From Eunapius fragilis (Eukaryota > Porifera > Demospongiae > Spongillida > Spongillidae): a DNA stretch of 64,000 bases. The stretch spans positions 7,424,586 to 7,488,585 of the forward strand of contig OY811978.1 in assembly GCA_963681505.1 (NCBI GenBank), given 5' to 3'. The first letter of the stretch is position 1. Every line of letters begins with the position of its first letter. The notes under the pieces were generated by a model. That model was given only the letters and a program-made list of their open reading frames with translations. It had not been told where the DNA came from and searched no databases. The position numbers were made by a program, and so were the translations under genes. Below, piece by piece: positions 1 to 11,804 of this stretch.

Positions 1-2470
1 TAAGCATATGAGTGAATCCATGTAGCACACAACATAATGGTTTACAGCAAGGGGAAAAGAGTCTTATGGTGGAAAGAGTGTGAATAGTCGTGACATGAGA
101 CATGTGTATGTTCATGGGTGTGGTTTATGGGTGTGTGTGTGCCAGCCGTGCAGATGAAATGAAAAACGGTGGGCATATATAATATATGTGCCAGCAGAAC
201 GCAAATCCCAAAAATAAGGAAGGGTTACATGTATTCCAGCCTACCTGGGCTGCAAGTGTCTTTAACTCGACCACGCCTCTCCCCTAGCCTAGCTGATACA
301 CCGTGCACTATATATCATGGCTATGACGTTCTGTTGTATGTTGTGAGCCTATTAATGGCCATGCAATGATTGGCACCCAAAGAGTATGACCGAATCGACA
401 GGGATGCAATTTCTACATGATGTTGTGCGGCGTATCGGTACTGGTAGTACCTACCGTACAATCCTTGTCAACACAATTGCACATCCTCCAAGAAAGAAAG
501 GTTCCAATACTACACACACACAACCACTCACACTCACTCACACACACACAAACGCACACACATGCACGCACACAAACACACACGGAAATTCCAATGCTAC
601 TTAGGATCAGTGGTTCTGGTGAGGATGACTGTCAAGTTTGCTACACATATGACCAAATGCAAAAGCCTATGGAACTCACAGGTCTGTAACATGTTTGGAA
701 GCGGCACTGCCCCAGATCCAAAAACATACATAAAATATGACATTGAGTGCTCTGATCCACAGATGGGTATGTTACCATATGTCTCATTAATGGCAGGGTC
801 CTAAACACAAAGGCATTAGCATATCTATTTGCTCCATGGGTGGCTTTGCATCTGGTCATAGCAAACTGACAGTCATACCCACCATCAACTAGATCTACCA
901 CTCTGTAAGAGGGACTTTAGTTTTGTATATAAGCCGGGCAGGAATACCATTCCCTGCTTTATCCCTAAAGATAAAGATCAGGGCCCTGGAAATTTTATAT
1001 AACAAAGGAAGTAATAAATAGTAAGTCCTAAGTCTTTTTGAACCTCTCAATGGTACACACTCAGAGCTTCAGTGTATATAGTGATTGGCATGGGACAGTT
1101 GTGAGTGTTGTGTCTGTATGAGTGTGTGAGTGTCTAAATGGATGCATGTAATGGAATATGGGACATGAGGCATGGTACGTCATGATGTGGCTAGTACTGT
1201 GAGACAGGAACAAATAGTCCAGTACATACAACACATTTATCCAGTACATACAACCAATGGGGGGAGGGGTTGGGAGGGGGGGCCTTCCTCTGAAAAAATT
1301 GTTGGGGCCTTTGACCCCATGGCCCCCATGCTCCTATACAACTGTGTATAAAACACACAATCCAGTTACACACGTGAAAAACACATCAGTCAGAATATAA
1401 ATAGTTGACAAAGAGGGTTGGATAGTAAGCCAGTGAAGGCACTGTAACCAAAAAAAGTTCAAATAGACAAAGCTTATGAGTGAATCCATGTAGCACATAA
1501 CAATTTACAGGGTGTACAGCAAGGGGAAAGAATAGTGGAAAGAGTGTGTATAAGTGTGACGTGAGACGTGTGTATGTGTTGGTTCATGGGTGTGTGTGTG
1601 CCAGCCATGCAGATGAAATGAAAAACGGTGGGCGTTTAAAATATATGTGCCAGCAGAACGCAAATCCCGACAATAAGGAAGGGTTACATGTGTTCCAACC
1701 TAGCTGCGCTGCATGTGTCTTTAACTCGACCACGCCTCTCCCATAGCCTAGCTGATACACCGTGCACTATATCTCATGGCTCTGACGTACTGTTATAGGT
1801 TGTGAGCCTATAAATGGCCAGGCAATGAGTGGCACCCAAAGAGTATGACCGAATCGACAGGGACACATATTGTTGTGCGCGCGTATCGGTACTGGTAGTA
1901 CGTACCGTGTTGTGTATGGTGATGGTAGCTGAATCCCACGCATTTTGATCGCTTAACGAATCTTGTTCGTTATAGAAGAGAACCACTGACGTTTGTAAGA
2001 ACGGTGGTACTTCAGTTGTACATGTAGTGGCATGGGCACGGGAGGTTATTGTATATTCATGTGCTCGGAATAGCGGGAACCAGGTTAATGGCGCGAAATG
2101 AACGAAAAATGTGCAATTACTTTGCACAGCTGTATCTCCATAACGGATCCAGTAAAAATGAACGAACAGGACAAATCGATAGGTACAGGACCCCTCTATG
2201 TATAAACCGAATTTGAAGTTAATTGAGATGTCCTGCCGAAAGATATGGCCGGTTTGAACTCCAAGGGGTATCGGACGTTGCAACACTGACACGAAGCTAA
2301 TGCAAGAGCCCAAAGTTTATTTTACCAGAGAGAAATGATGTAGTATGAAGTGTTGAAAATAGGAAGTCAATAGCATTTACGGTTCGGGAGATGTAGCGAT
2401 TTCAAAGTGAATCATTTTAATAACTTTATATTTATATAGCGATACATTTTCTCAGACCCTGTCCCAATTA
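1..2470 (+). repeat. Long repeat family R, copy A (left arm of a palindrome)
   Basis: This copy matches, in inverted orientation, 15067-19740 (copy B) and, in direct orientation, about 20830-23020 (copy C). A block of about 450 bp near position 1 recurs at about 1440-1910, so the family contains an internal tandem duplication separated by a CA-rich stretch (about 511-592). Short open frames occur, the longest at 1774-2313 on the minus strand (179 codons). Versions of it are broken in copies B and C, and I recognise no protein family. I read it as a non-coding repeat. The left edge lies outside the window. Confidence 0.8.
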
Positions 2471-2547
2471 TACAGTATATATAATTATAATTATTATATA
2501 TATATAATTGGGACAGGGTCTGAGAAAATGTCGTATCGCTATATAAA
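2431..2547. repeat. AT-rich palindrome centre joining repeat copies A and B
   Basis: Arms of about 40 bp (2432-2470 and 2505-2547) are near-perfect inverted copies separated by a 34-bp AT-rich spacer. They both correspond to the end of repeat R seen at about 22978-23020 in copy C. The right arm continues at 15067 once the Helitron is ignored. The site is therefore the centre of a giant palindrome of repeat R. Confidence 0.8.
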
Positions 2548-2830
2548 CAAGTAAATAAAAAAATTTCTCTTTGAGAAATAGAGTGGGATGTAGGATTGGC
2601 ATTGGTGGTGTAAAAAACAACGAAACAAGACCAATTATGGATTGGTACCAGAGACGGTCCTCCATTCATTTAGCCATGAACCATAAATTTCAACTTGTTA
2701 AATGTAGGACCGTCTTGTTGTATTCTGGTACCAATCCATAATTGGTCTTGTTTCGTTGCTTTTTACACCACCAATGCCAATTCTACATCCCACTCTATTT
2801 TTCAAAGAGAAATTTTTTTATTTACTTGTT
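2548..2830 (-). repeat. 3' terminal foldback of the Helitron
   Basis: Arms 2548-2660 and 2706-2830 are inverted copies with a 45-bp loop. The outer part (CAAGTAAATAAA, then the TTCTC hairpin, then GGTGTAAAAA) is shared with foldbacks at 15449-16552, 20571-20800 and 26011-26222, while the inner part differs. Each arm carries a copy of the Helitron 3' end, so the terminus is duplicated in inverse. Confidence 0.85.
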
Positions 2831-3837
2831 TCCTTGCTTTTTTTTCTTAACATGCACAGGGATTCTGAGTAGATTAACACTTATGCATTTGCAAACATGT
2901 CGTCAGGGGGATGAAACTATAGTTCTCAATAAGTTAATAACGAGCGCGTGCGCATAAATATACGTAGTTTCTCTGTGAACGAGACATGCGTTCTAATTAA
3001 AAATCAATAATAATGTACATTGATTATATGGAGACAGCAGCGGCGAGGAAGATGAACCCCTGGCTGGCTGGCCATTATTGCAACATGACAGGAAGTTGTC
3101 AGAGAAGCTAGCTATAGCAAGCTATAGTTGAAGCATTGTCAACAGCTACAGGTGTTGATTTAACACCTGTAGCAAGCTGAGGCAGGCAATCCTCAGTGAC
3201 ATGTGGTTTAGCTGGTAATCATAATAGTGTATAATGTCAAATCCAATTGGGACAGACAATAACAGTTCTGACATGTCTGCTGTTATATAGCCAAGGGAAT
3301 AGGTCCCCCATGTAAATCTGTTTGATCAGAAATGCATGTATTATCCGCCCAAGGCGGGGGTGTCATGAGTCCCTACACTCAATCATTGTTGCCTACTTTT
3401 GGCCACTCAACCATATACATCGACAATGCATGCTTTGTGCTCATTAAAGTTTTAATTCTTTACCTCACAGAGGACACTGGTCATTACATTAGTATACTAA
3501 GAACAATTTTCTTCACTTGGTGCTATGCTACACACAAAATGCCTGACAGTTGCCTGAATCGTAATGCCAAAACAAAATGAGTCTTGAATGCCAAACAGTG
3601 CACATACACAGAATATAGCACACATGAATACATATATCATGGGCTGTATTGCAGCCTTGGTGTGCTTTGACATCACATTGCACTTTGACATAAGACATCA
3701 TTTCTTATTCAGCACATCATACATAGTGACCAGAAAGACAAGCCGGCAATGTGTATACCTCTGCATCAGTGACAATCATTGTTCACATTGTAGTGTAGTA
3801 GCATGATATATTGTTTTCAACTACATCCACCAACCCG
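2831..3837. other. Non-coding 3' part of the Helitron
   Basis: I see no convincing coding sequence between the terminal foldback and the OTU fragment. A perfect 11-bp stem hairpin with a 5-base loop lies at 3146-3172. Its function is unknown, and it is too far from the terminus to be the Helitron 3' hairpin. Confidence 0.5.
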
Positions 3838-4119
3838 TCACCTTTCTAGTTGAGATGTGACAACATCAAAATGATTATTATTCCTCCAAAATAGACACAT
3901 GGACCGCTGCCCAACATCATCTATCATGCTGTCATCTATGGTTTTTGGGAACACTGTATCCCATATATTGGCAGTGGGATTATAGGAATATATGTTACAT
4001 TGCACTAAGTGAGCAAGTGTTAACATTTCTGCTGTGCTTCCCCATGTCCCAGAGTACCACATTCGGGTCGTACTGACGTAAGTTTCAATATCAGCTGTTA
4101 TACCTGTGAAGGGGGATCC
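3838..4119 (-). pseudogene. OTU-like cysteine protease, C-terminal half (split by hAT)
   Basis: The minus-strand frame carries GTWGSTAEMLTLA and, near the end, NNHFDVV, which resemble the second half of OTU domains, where the His of the catalytic pair lies in an N-H-(Y/F)-D motif. The frame ends with a stop at 3838. Its upstream end runs into the hAT terminal repeat at 4120. The matching N-terminal half is at 7796-7985 and the reading phase agrees across the two copies of the target duplication. OTU domains are known in some animal Helitrons. The activity is inferred and the gene is interrupted. Confidence 0.8.
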
Positions 4120-4455
4120 AGGGGTCGACTTAACGGTTACCATAAATGACATTCATATTATTGATGACGTTTCGCAGTAATTAAATTCATTGTAAAACGT
4201 CATCCCGCAATTGCACCGCACGTTTAATGCGATCAGTAGCGCGACTGAGAACTTAAAGGTGGACTTAGTGCGAAATGGGACAATGGCTCCTGCGCGCGCG
4301 CTCGTTTAACATGTGATAGGAAGCGAGCGCGCACAATGTGTCTTTGTTTGATTCTGTGCAAAATAATGGGGCAATAGCCACCGCTGATCGATAGCAGCCG
4401 CTTAAAACGACATGCATGAGGGCTCCATTGTAAGCGAGCTATATAAAACAATGGG

Positions 4456-5817
4456 GTGTATGCGCTGCTCTCTCAATCCAGGGTTAGTACATATAAGCAA
4501 GCATATTACTTTGCACACTATTTTTGGTGTCTCGATGAGCCTGCCATGTGTGAACCTGCTCGCCAGTTTAGGGATGAATGGTTGACTGCCTTTCCATGGT
4601 TGTGTTTTGAAGAAGGCAAGATGTTTTTTATGATATGCACATCACAGGATGGAGCAACAGGCCAATTTGTTGATGGTAGCACCAGCTTTCATACACATTC
4701 ACTAACAAAACATGCTGAAAGGTACATGTACACAGGCAGTAGTGTCCCATATATCATGCCAATGTTATCTAAAAACTGTAGCAGCCAGCATAACTCCTGC
4801 ATGCACACTCTGAGTGGGCATCCTTCAAGAGCTGAACAGTCAGTGATGTCTCGATTGGCTGTGCTGTTTCGAAATGCTCATGCCATTGCCAAGGCCGGTA
4901 GGCCATTCACTGACATGGAGTGGATGTGTGCTCTGGATGAGAAGAAGGGTCTTGATGTTGGGGCATCATATAGGACTGATAAGAAGTGCTGCGAATTCAT
5001 TCACTATATTGCAGAAGAGCAGCGGGTGGGTTTGCAACAAAAGCTTCAGTCAAACAACTTCTTCTCTATCATGGTGGATGGCACCACTGACTCGTCTGTT
5101 AGTGATGCAGAAATTATCTATATAAGGTACACTAGTACTTTGCTTGCTCAAATTCTTTTACTGGCTTATATACATAGGCAAGCTGTGAAAGGAGTGGTTT
5201 CTGTCCACTTTCTTGCCTATGTGAATATCACTCGAGGTACAGCTGACCACATATTAAATGCCATAGTGCTGGCATTGGAGAAGGGTCTCCAGATGACAAA
5301 ACAGACCATCTTCACCAAGCTGGTTGGATTTGGTAGTGATGGTGCATCTGTAATGACTGGGTGCAAGAGTGGTGTCAGTACTCGTCTGAAGAGGGAACAA
5401 CCACTGTTGTTCACACTACACTGCATGGCACATCGATTGGAACTGGGGTTCAAGGGAATTATTGGAGCAAATAGTTTTATGTCCACCTTTACAGAGCTGC
5501 TATTTGCCATCTATAATTTCTACTATTCCAGCGCACTGAACAGAGAAAACCTCAAGTCATCATGTGCTGCGGCAGGTGTGAAGTTCCTAGCACCCAGCAG
5601 GGTTGGTGGTACTAGGTGGCTGCCTCACACCATGCTGGCACTTAAGAAGCTGTGGAACATATACCCAGCCCTATTGCAGCATTTTGAACAGGTTAGAACA
5701 TTAAGATGGCACTGCAAAGCTAGCAAGGTAGTTAGTTATAATCCCTTTTTTAGTTATCCATTGCAACAGGTGCAGGTGTATCTACAGATAGCCAGGCCAA
5801 AGCAAAGGGCTTTCTAA
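4456..5817 (+). pseudogene. hAT transposase, N-terminal and catalytic part
   Basis: The 453-codon frame has an N-terminal TTF-type zinc-finger-like region (WLTAFPWLCFEEGKMFFMI, then CTSQDGATGQF and a HxxSLTKHAE segment). It then matches the DUF4371 RNase H-like core with VDGTTDSSVSDAE (first catalytic Asp region), a GFGSDGASVMTG motif (second Asp) and CMAHRLELG. This arrangement is typical of ZNF862-like hAT proteins. The frame is lost near 5817, where the homologous sequence continues in another frame. The start is uncertain: an in-frame ATG exists, but the first 30 residues do not look conserved. Confidence 0.85.
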
Positions 5818-6460
5818 AAAAGCTCTCATCTAAACGAACCATCTTGCTTGGGTCATTTTTTACGGATGTTGTAGACACTCTGCACACTGTGTCATTGGCC
5901 ATACAATCTCCAGTTTATTCCCCTGGGTACATCATTAAAACGTTAAAGTCAACTCTGAATACGCTACAGGCACTAACCGAGAGGTGAATGCCAAGTTGCC
6001 AACTTCACTGTACATAATTCAAAGTCAATTCTCTATTGCATGCATGTAGACCTGGCCACTATTTAACATCAGCCCTCAAAGATGAGTCATCGTTTCTGGG
6101 GGTCCCTTTATCGGGGAAGTACGATGCTGTTCAGCTGAAGGCTGACATGAATTGCCTTGTGGATGGCCTCACAGCACAACTGGAGGTGCGGCTTGGGGAG
6201 AATGGCAGTGACAATGTCACAAGTGCAATGCACATTCTCTCCCTACACTCTTGGCCTCACCAGACTGAGGATGCAAGTATGTTTGCACTATTTCTATCAA
6301 AAGAATGTGCTGCTAAGCATTCTATTTATTAAGTACAATTTGGAAATCAAGATGTAGCCCTCCTGCAAAGGCACTTTGGACCCATTCTTGAGAAGTGTGG
6401 TGTGGATGCCAGTGTTGTACACACAGAATGGGATTTGCTCAAGGATGTAGTGTAGGTTCA
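5818..6460 (+). pseudogene. hAT transposase, middle fragments
   Basis: Sequence after 5817 still codes, in shifting frames, for transposase-like segments: a stretch around 5820-5985 (TILLGSFFTDVVDTLH), a 98-codon frame at 6036-6332 (SGKYDAVQLKADMNCLVDGL) and a short piece at 6340-6450 (HFGPILEKCGVDASVV). At least two frameshifts separate them. I treat them as one decayed coding region continuing to 7627. Confidence 0.7.
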
Positions 6461-6726
6461 GCTCACGTGTAATGGCTTAAGTATTGGACTGGTACATTCT
6501 AAAAAAACTGTAGGTACTCTCTACTCAGGTGTGTTAAGACTGACTACACTTAAAATTATTAAATGGCTGCCAAAGGAAGCGTTTATTCATAAATATTCAT
6601 ACACAGACGTTACCACTGATTAATAATGTCCAATACATTTTCGATTGATAACGCGTAATTAATATATAATGTTGTTTCTATGACAACAGTTACGCACGGT
6701 GAAATAATTGACTTAATGTTAGAATT

Positions 6727-7027
6727 GAAAACCCGGGTGATTAAAGAATAGTTTTTCGCATGTTTCTGCAGTTCTTCTACTTCTGGGATACCCATATTTA
6801 ATCATTATACTAGGCTTTTTGATCATTATTTCGAAACGCTTCGAGCGCTTGCAGACAAACATTAAAACTGCGAAAAATTAAGCACAAAATTCATCATTTT
6901 CGTTGTGCAACTTATGCAAACGATGTTAGATTTCGTTGTGCCCACCCACAATAGTTAGACCAGTATCAAATAAACAATATATAACTGTTTTTGTCCACAA
7001 ACAACAATTTTAAATCACCCGGGTTTT
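6727..7027. mobile_element. Probable MITE inside the hAT gene
   Basis: GAAAACCCGGGTGATT at 6727 is mirrored by AATCACCCGGGTTTTG at about 7010-7027. Sequence from about 6470 to 7260 has no transposase similarity and separates the middle and C-terminal parts. The short inverted ends suggest a small non-autonomous element of about 300 bp. I could not define a target duplication, and the surrounding non-coding stretch may be a former intron. Confidence 0.45.
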
Positions 7028-7297
7028 GCGAAAACGTAAAGAAACGCCCCCATATTTCGGAGCGCGATGCATTGAACTACTAAGGTTGCTATGACAACTA
7101 TCAATTTAATTAATTTGCGGGATCATTGAACAAAGATTTGGTATAAAGAGAATAGCTTCAAGAAGTACCCAAACAGAAAAGCGGCATGTTGTAATGTTTG
7201 AATTCGCCGAAAATTCAAATTCCAAATACAGTGTAGCCAGTCTTAACATACCTGAGTAAAGGCTAAAGTTCCACCTAAGGAGCCAGAGTGGGTAGAT

Positions 7298-7627
7298 GTG
7301 TTCAAGAATGCCCAAGATTCATGTCCAAATGTGCTCCAGCTGGTGGATCTGCTACTGCCTTTGCCTGCCAGCAGTGCAGACTGTGAACGAGGATTCAGCC
7401 TGACTAAAGTCATCAAGTCAGACTGGAGGAGCAGGCTAAGGGACACCATGGTCACTGATTTGATGACCATACAGCTGCACAGTCCTGAAATTGCTGACTT
7501 TGATCCCACACCATCCATTCTTAGGTGGAAAGGGAGCTGCAAACGCAGACTATCTCTGTGCAGCAATTCTAGCTCAGAATCAGATGACGAAATGGAGTCA
7601 GATGATGAAATGATTGATGCTTTTTAA
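7298..7627 (+). pseudogene. hAT transposase, C-terminal dimerisation domain
   Basis: The 109-codon frame contains LLLPLPASSADCERGFSL and then RLRDTMVTDLMTIQL, the hallmark of the hAT C-terminal dimerisation region (A-x-x-x-E-R-x-F-S type). It ends with an acidic tail (SESDDEMESDDEM) and a stop at 7627. Coding sequence of this domain begins slightly upstream, near 7262. It belongs with 4456-6460. Confidence 0.85.
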
Positions 7628-7795
7628 AAAAAATGAAGTTACATTTTATCTTTTGCAAGTGGTTGCATGTGCAGCTTTACTTCGTGGTTGATGACGCGTT
7701 GTTGTAACAACATGTTATGATAGCTGCAAAAACATGCTATGATAGGCGTACCACATAAATGAATGTCATTTATGGTAACCGTTAAGTTGACCCCT

Positions 7796-7985
7796 GGGGA
7801 TCCCACTAATAATGCACTGATAGACCGCATGTGAGCAACTATAGCTTTCCGTGCCCTTAAGTGATGGTTTTGTGACCCTGTCAGAATGTATGAAAAACAC
7901 CTGAACAAACAATTTCCATCACCTCTTATTGAAACTATAGTTTGCAGGTTAGGGCGATTTAATACAACAGTAGGGCCACCTTGTT
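7796..7985 (-). pseudogene. OTU-like cysteine protease, N-terminal half (split by hAT)
   Basis: Reading minus from about 7970, the frame gives GDGNCLFRCFSYILTG, matching the OTU catalytic motif D-G-x-C with the nucleophile Cys, followed by HHLRARKAIVAHM. The frame runs into the hAT end at 7796. The C-terminal half with the catalytic His is at 3838-4119. An in-frame stop at about 7987 separates this from the upstream conserved segment. The protein is presumably a domain of the Helitron polyprotein rather than a host gene. Confidence 0.85.
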
Positions 7986-7986
7986 G

Positions 7987-8280
7987 CTATTGTGTTGCAC
8001 GTTCAAATACTAATCCCAAAAGCCTGCATTTATCCCGCTGCCATGTTTCATTTGTCTGATGATACCTTAAGTTAGGCCATGTTGTAAGACGTTCTTGAGG
8101 TACAACTATTATGTCACTGGAAGACTCGTGCATAACGTTAGGCTTCAGAGTAATTACACCATGACCCTTTTTAGTGTCGTGCTCAAGAGGTATGATAGTA
8201 CCTTTGATCTTATCACCATGGATCACAGGTAAATGATGTTGCTTGGTTACATTTGTGGGCTGAACCAAGTCATCTAATTT
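7987..8280 (-). pseudogene. Helitron segment between helicase and OTU
   Basis: A 93-codon minus frame (VQPTNVTKQHHLPV, then IKGTIIPLEHDTKKGHG and LTTWPNLRYHQTNETWQRDK) lies between the helicase end and the OTU start. It is one base out of frame with the helicase stop near 8274. I recognise the style of this segment from Helitron polyproteins carrying OTU domains, but have no named domain for it. Confidence 0.55.
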
Positions 8281-9427
8281 AGTACATTCAGTTCTTTTCT
8301 AGATATGTTTTTAACAGAATGCTCAATGCAGGGAAGGTCAGGTTTAAATGTTTTTCTTAGTCTATTTAATTCATCAATGCACTCTTTGCTGACCTTGATA
8401 GATTTAGGGTCAAAGTTGCAAAGGTACAAGCCTGATAAAGATCGCACCCTTGAGAGAGCTACATATGCCATTCCTGTTGTGAACACATCTTGTGACAGAT
8501 CTACTATGGCACAATCAAGAGAGATGCCCTGTGACTTATGTATGGTTATGGCATATGCTAGGATCAAGGGAAACTGTTTTCTCAGCACATAAAACCGCTT
8601 CATGATCTGAAATTTACTTTTAACACGCTGTATTTTAACACGTGAGGTTGGGGAATGATCAAATAGCACCTCAATTGAGTCCTTACTGATAGCGCTTACA
8701 CAACCAAGCGCCCCATTCACCAATCCACGACCAGTGTCAATATTTCTGCGTAACATAACACGAGCCCCCACTGCTATGGTCAACTCTGCTTCTAATCCAG
8801 CAGTATTATTACAGTCATGGTTAACTTTTCTAGTGCAGCAGAAGCTTTCGTTGTCCATTTCACTCCAGCAGTTTCATCATATTCATCAATGCAAGCAATT
8901 TTTACTACCTGCGACCCAGCCCGATCTAGCATTGTACTGTTGAACTGGTCACATGCTTTTCGTGTGGCAAGCAGACACACTGGAAACTGCTGCCCAGATG
9001 CCTGAAGTTCCACAAACTTTCCAAATGGTTTGCAATTTATAACAGTTCTTTGTAGGCATGCAATGGTTTTCTCAGATAAACAATTCACCCTAACATCATT
9101 AAGCAGGTTAGCAAACTCTGAATCTTTTTTCTGACGTTCATTAATAGTCAATTCATCATAAGATACAGTTTCACGCCATATGTTTACAGAGGCCAAACAG
9201 CCAAGGCGTGCAGCTATGACCAAATTGCACACATTCTGGAACACATGTGACCCATTGACAGGAGGCAACTGTAGTATATCACCCACAAAGAGAACATTAG
9301 CCCCACCAAACCACTGGTCACCACCAAACAACTCTTCTAACCTCAAGTGTATGTATGCTAAATTGAGGCTCGAGAGCATTGATACCTCATCTATGATAAT
9401 CAACTTCACGTGTTTAAAAACCAGCAC
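8274..9427 (-). pseudogene. Helitron PIF1-type helicase, C-terminal part
   Basis: Two overlapping minus frames (8792-9427 and 8274-8858) carry helicase motif II (IIIDEVSML), motif III (GDILQLPPV), and later ITIHKSQGISLD and VALSRVRSLSGL, which are SF1B PIF1-family motifs V and VI. A frameshift near 8830 separates them and another near 9420 separates this part from the Walker A portion. The enzyme would unwind DNA during rolling-circle transposition. In this copy it is inactive as written. Confidence 0.88.
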
Positions 9428-11804
9428 GCATTATTTTAACAGAGTCTTTTGGCAAGGGCCAGTAAGTGGATGTTTTGGATTCATGTTCAACAGGCAGCTG
9501 AAATAGCCTGTTTACAGTAACACCATTGATGTTGAATGCAGCTAAACCTGTTGGTGCCGCAATAGCACATGTCATTGCAGTATCTGGAGTGTCTTTCCAT
9601 ATGTCAGCAATTTGAGCCCGGATGGTATGTATTAAGAATGATTTACCAGTACCGCCCACACCCGAAAGAAACATTTGAAGTGGATGGAGTTGCCTGCATG
9701 AGCACACACCATCTTCATGCCTTCTTAAGTGATTCATGAGATCTACTACATTGCTGAAAACTCGAAATTGATCACTATTTAGCTTATCAATGCAGTTTTG
9801 TAAAGTGGCTTCTATTGGTACTTGTTCATTTCTGAGAAATACATCTTCTAGTGCATCTTTTGCTTCACCCTTCACAAACAAATCTTCTACTGGGAGATCG
9901 CAAGGCTCTTGCTCCTTATCCCTAGCCTCATTTATCTCTTTTACCTTGGATTGTGCCTGCAACATAGCCTGTAGTTTGTCATGGTGAGCAAACAGGTCTT
10001 TGTTGCAATGGATGTGACGGTTGAATGCTGCCTCAGCATTCTCACCCTCCCCTATAAGAGCACTTTCATTTCTGAAAGGTTCAAACAATAGCATGAGAGA
10101 ATAAAAATATTCTTCTCTCTGGTTTTCGTTGTTTGGATCAAAGAGCTTGTGGTTAGGAAGACGAGGGCTGGATACTTTGGTGTACATACGTTCACCACTC
10201 TGACTAGTACCACCGTATTCATACCACTTGATGAAATCATAAAGACATACAGATTCTAGCTGTATTGGCCTCTGAGGGTAATGAGTGTCCAGCATGCTTG
10301 CTTGTAAGATGTCAGTAGAATTGGGGTCACTCTCCTGCATCTTAAGCAGTACGTTGTGATCTTTCAACCTGCGCTTACGCTTATGTGGCAGTGAAACATC
10401 AACCCATTTCACCTGTTCTGATTTCTCGTATAAGTTATCACCTAATAATAGATCACTGGCTTCATACAGGCCACACTCCCTTGACCTGAAACTACGTACC
10501 CCAAAACTCCACAGTTTACTATATAGACTAGCATTGGAGTTAACTTGTTGCCACACATCTTGCATGTTACCCTTTTCTGCTTTAGTGACGTATCCTGTCA
10601 CATAGTGAGCTAAAGCAAGTGAAGACTCAGATATGAACTGGATGTCCATATTGGCCTTCCACATAAGAAGCAACAGCGGATTGAAGTCATTTACACATGA
10701 TTCTTCAGCAGCTCTTGGAAGATTGTAAATCTTCTTTCTAGATTTTAAACATTCTTCCACAGGGTTAAGCACAGCACACTCACATGGATCTCTAGGAAAA
10801 CCAAATCTGCACTTTGTAATGTAAGCATTTTTGACTTTTGTTCTGCGCTTGCAATAATTGGTACACCTGTGCAACTGGTATTTGGTTACAAGCCTATAGA
10901 GCTCAGGATTTTGATCTGCATTTGGGATTCTACATTTGATTCTTTCCTGAATCCACTTAATGACATCGTTGGGACTACTTTTACCAATGACTGGAGCATC
11001 TGCAATCCACAGCACAATATGATAATGTGGAGCTCCACGTGCTTGGTATTCTTCTTTATAGAAATAATGTTCTACCATTCCAAGCACTGCGCCCTTCAAG
11101 ACTAAACTATTAAAAAGCGCATGAAAATTAGCAGAGAATTTCCTCGACACAGATATAGGATCCTCTGTGCAGAGTCGAGAAATAGAATAACTCTCTGGGA
11201 CATCATTGACCTTCCTTAGGTAGTGAGATATGTGCTCATTATCATACTCTGCACATGAGAGTGTTACAAAAAGTGTAGGAGGTCCAAATTCCCTTAACAT
11301 GCATTTCAATTCTGAACTGCGCAGAAACCAGTATTGCTTTGTGCCACGCACAGATTGAAATATAGTAGAAAGATTTCTTTCAACCTCCTCATCTGACTTG
11401 GACACCTTTGAGAGGAAGGCACCAACAGGGATTGCACTTTTTGTACTTTTGAGAAGGTTGTAAATGCCTGCAGAAAGCTGCTTTATTTCATGCTGCCACA
11501 AGAGGAAGAATTTATATTGAGCATCTTTACGAAAACGACAATCTTTGTTAAGCAGCCTGGACTTTACATATTCAGCGAGGGAGAGTTTCAAAGCCCGTGC
11601 ATGGAACTCGCCAAATCGACCACTTGGAAACAAAGTTGGAAAGCGTGCTACATCAAGATGTACCTGCCTATTATCTATTGGATGCTCCTTCACCCTTTGC
11701 ATCATGTACTGCTCGATGTCCAGAGCAGTAGATAACTTCTGATCTAATGATCTAATAGTGTAAGACTGGAAAGCTGCTACATCATCAGATGTGAAGCTTT
11801 TCAA
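9414..11804 (-). pseudogene. Helitron Rep nuclease and helicase N-terminal part
   Basis: The 796-codon frame is the longest in the window's left half. The Helitron-like N region holds GAPHYHIVLWI with the HUH metal-binding pair (HYH), and further on HYVTGYVTKAEKG with tyrosines of the kind used to nick DNA. Near the C-terminus, FLSGVGGTGKSFLIHTI is the PIF1 Walker A motif. HUH Rep proteins nick and join DNA ends, and the fused helicase drives strand displacement. The frame overlaps its neighbours by 14-20 bases in other phases, indicating frameshifts rather than separate genes. Confidence 0.9.

Larger units (their letters stand above)
4120..7795 (+). mobile_element. hAT transposon inserted in the Helitron OTU region
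   Basis: Ends are 37-bp inverted repeats (4120-4156 and 7759-7795) starting AGGGGTC with one mismatch. They are flanked by a perfect 8-bp duplication GGGGATCC at 4112-4119 and 7796-7803, the length expected for hAT elements. A transposase gene related to the ZNF862-like/DUF4371 group runs on the plus strand but is broken by frameshifts and a secondary insertion. The Helitron was already present when this element inserted. Confidence 0.93.

Noticed and set aside
1774-2313. 179-codon minus-strand open frame in repeat R
   Set aside because: No known motif, and the corresponding frames in copies B and C are broken. It behaves like non-coding repeat sequence.
3146-3172. Perfect hairpin as the Helitron 3' terminal hairpin
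   Set aside because: It is about 600 bp inside the proven terminus, and the terminal TTCTC/GAGAA hairpin fits better.
4119-7796. CAGGG...CCCTG as the hAT boundaries
   Set aside because: That choice gives unequal 8-bp flanks. Starting at AGGGG gives a perfect GGGGATCC duplication.
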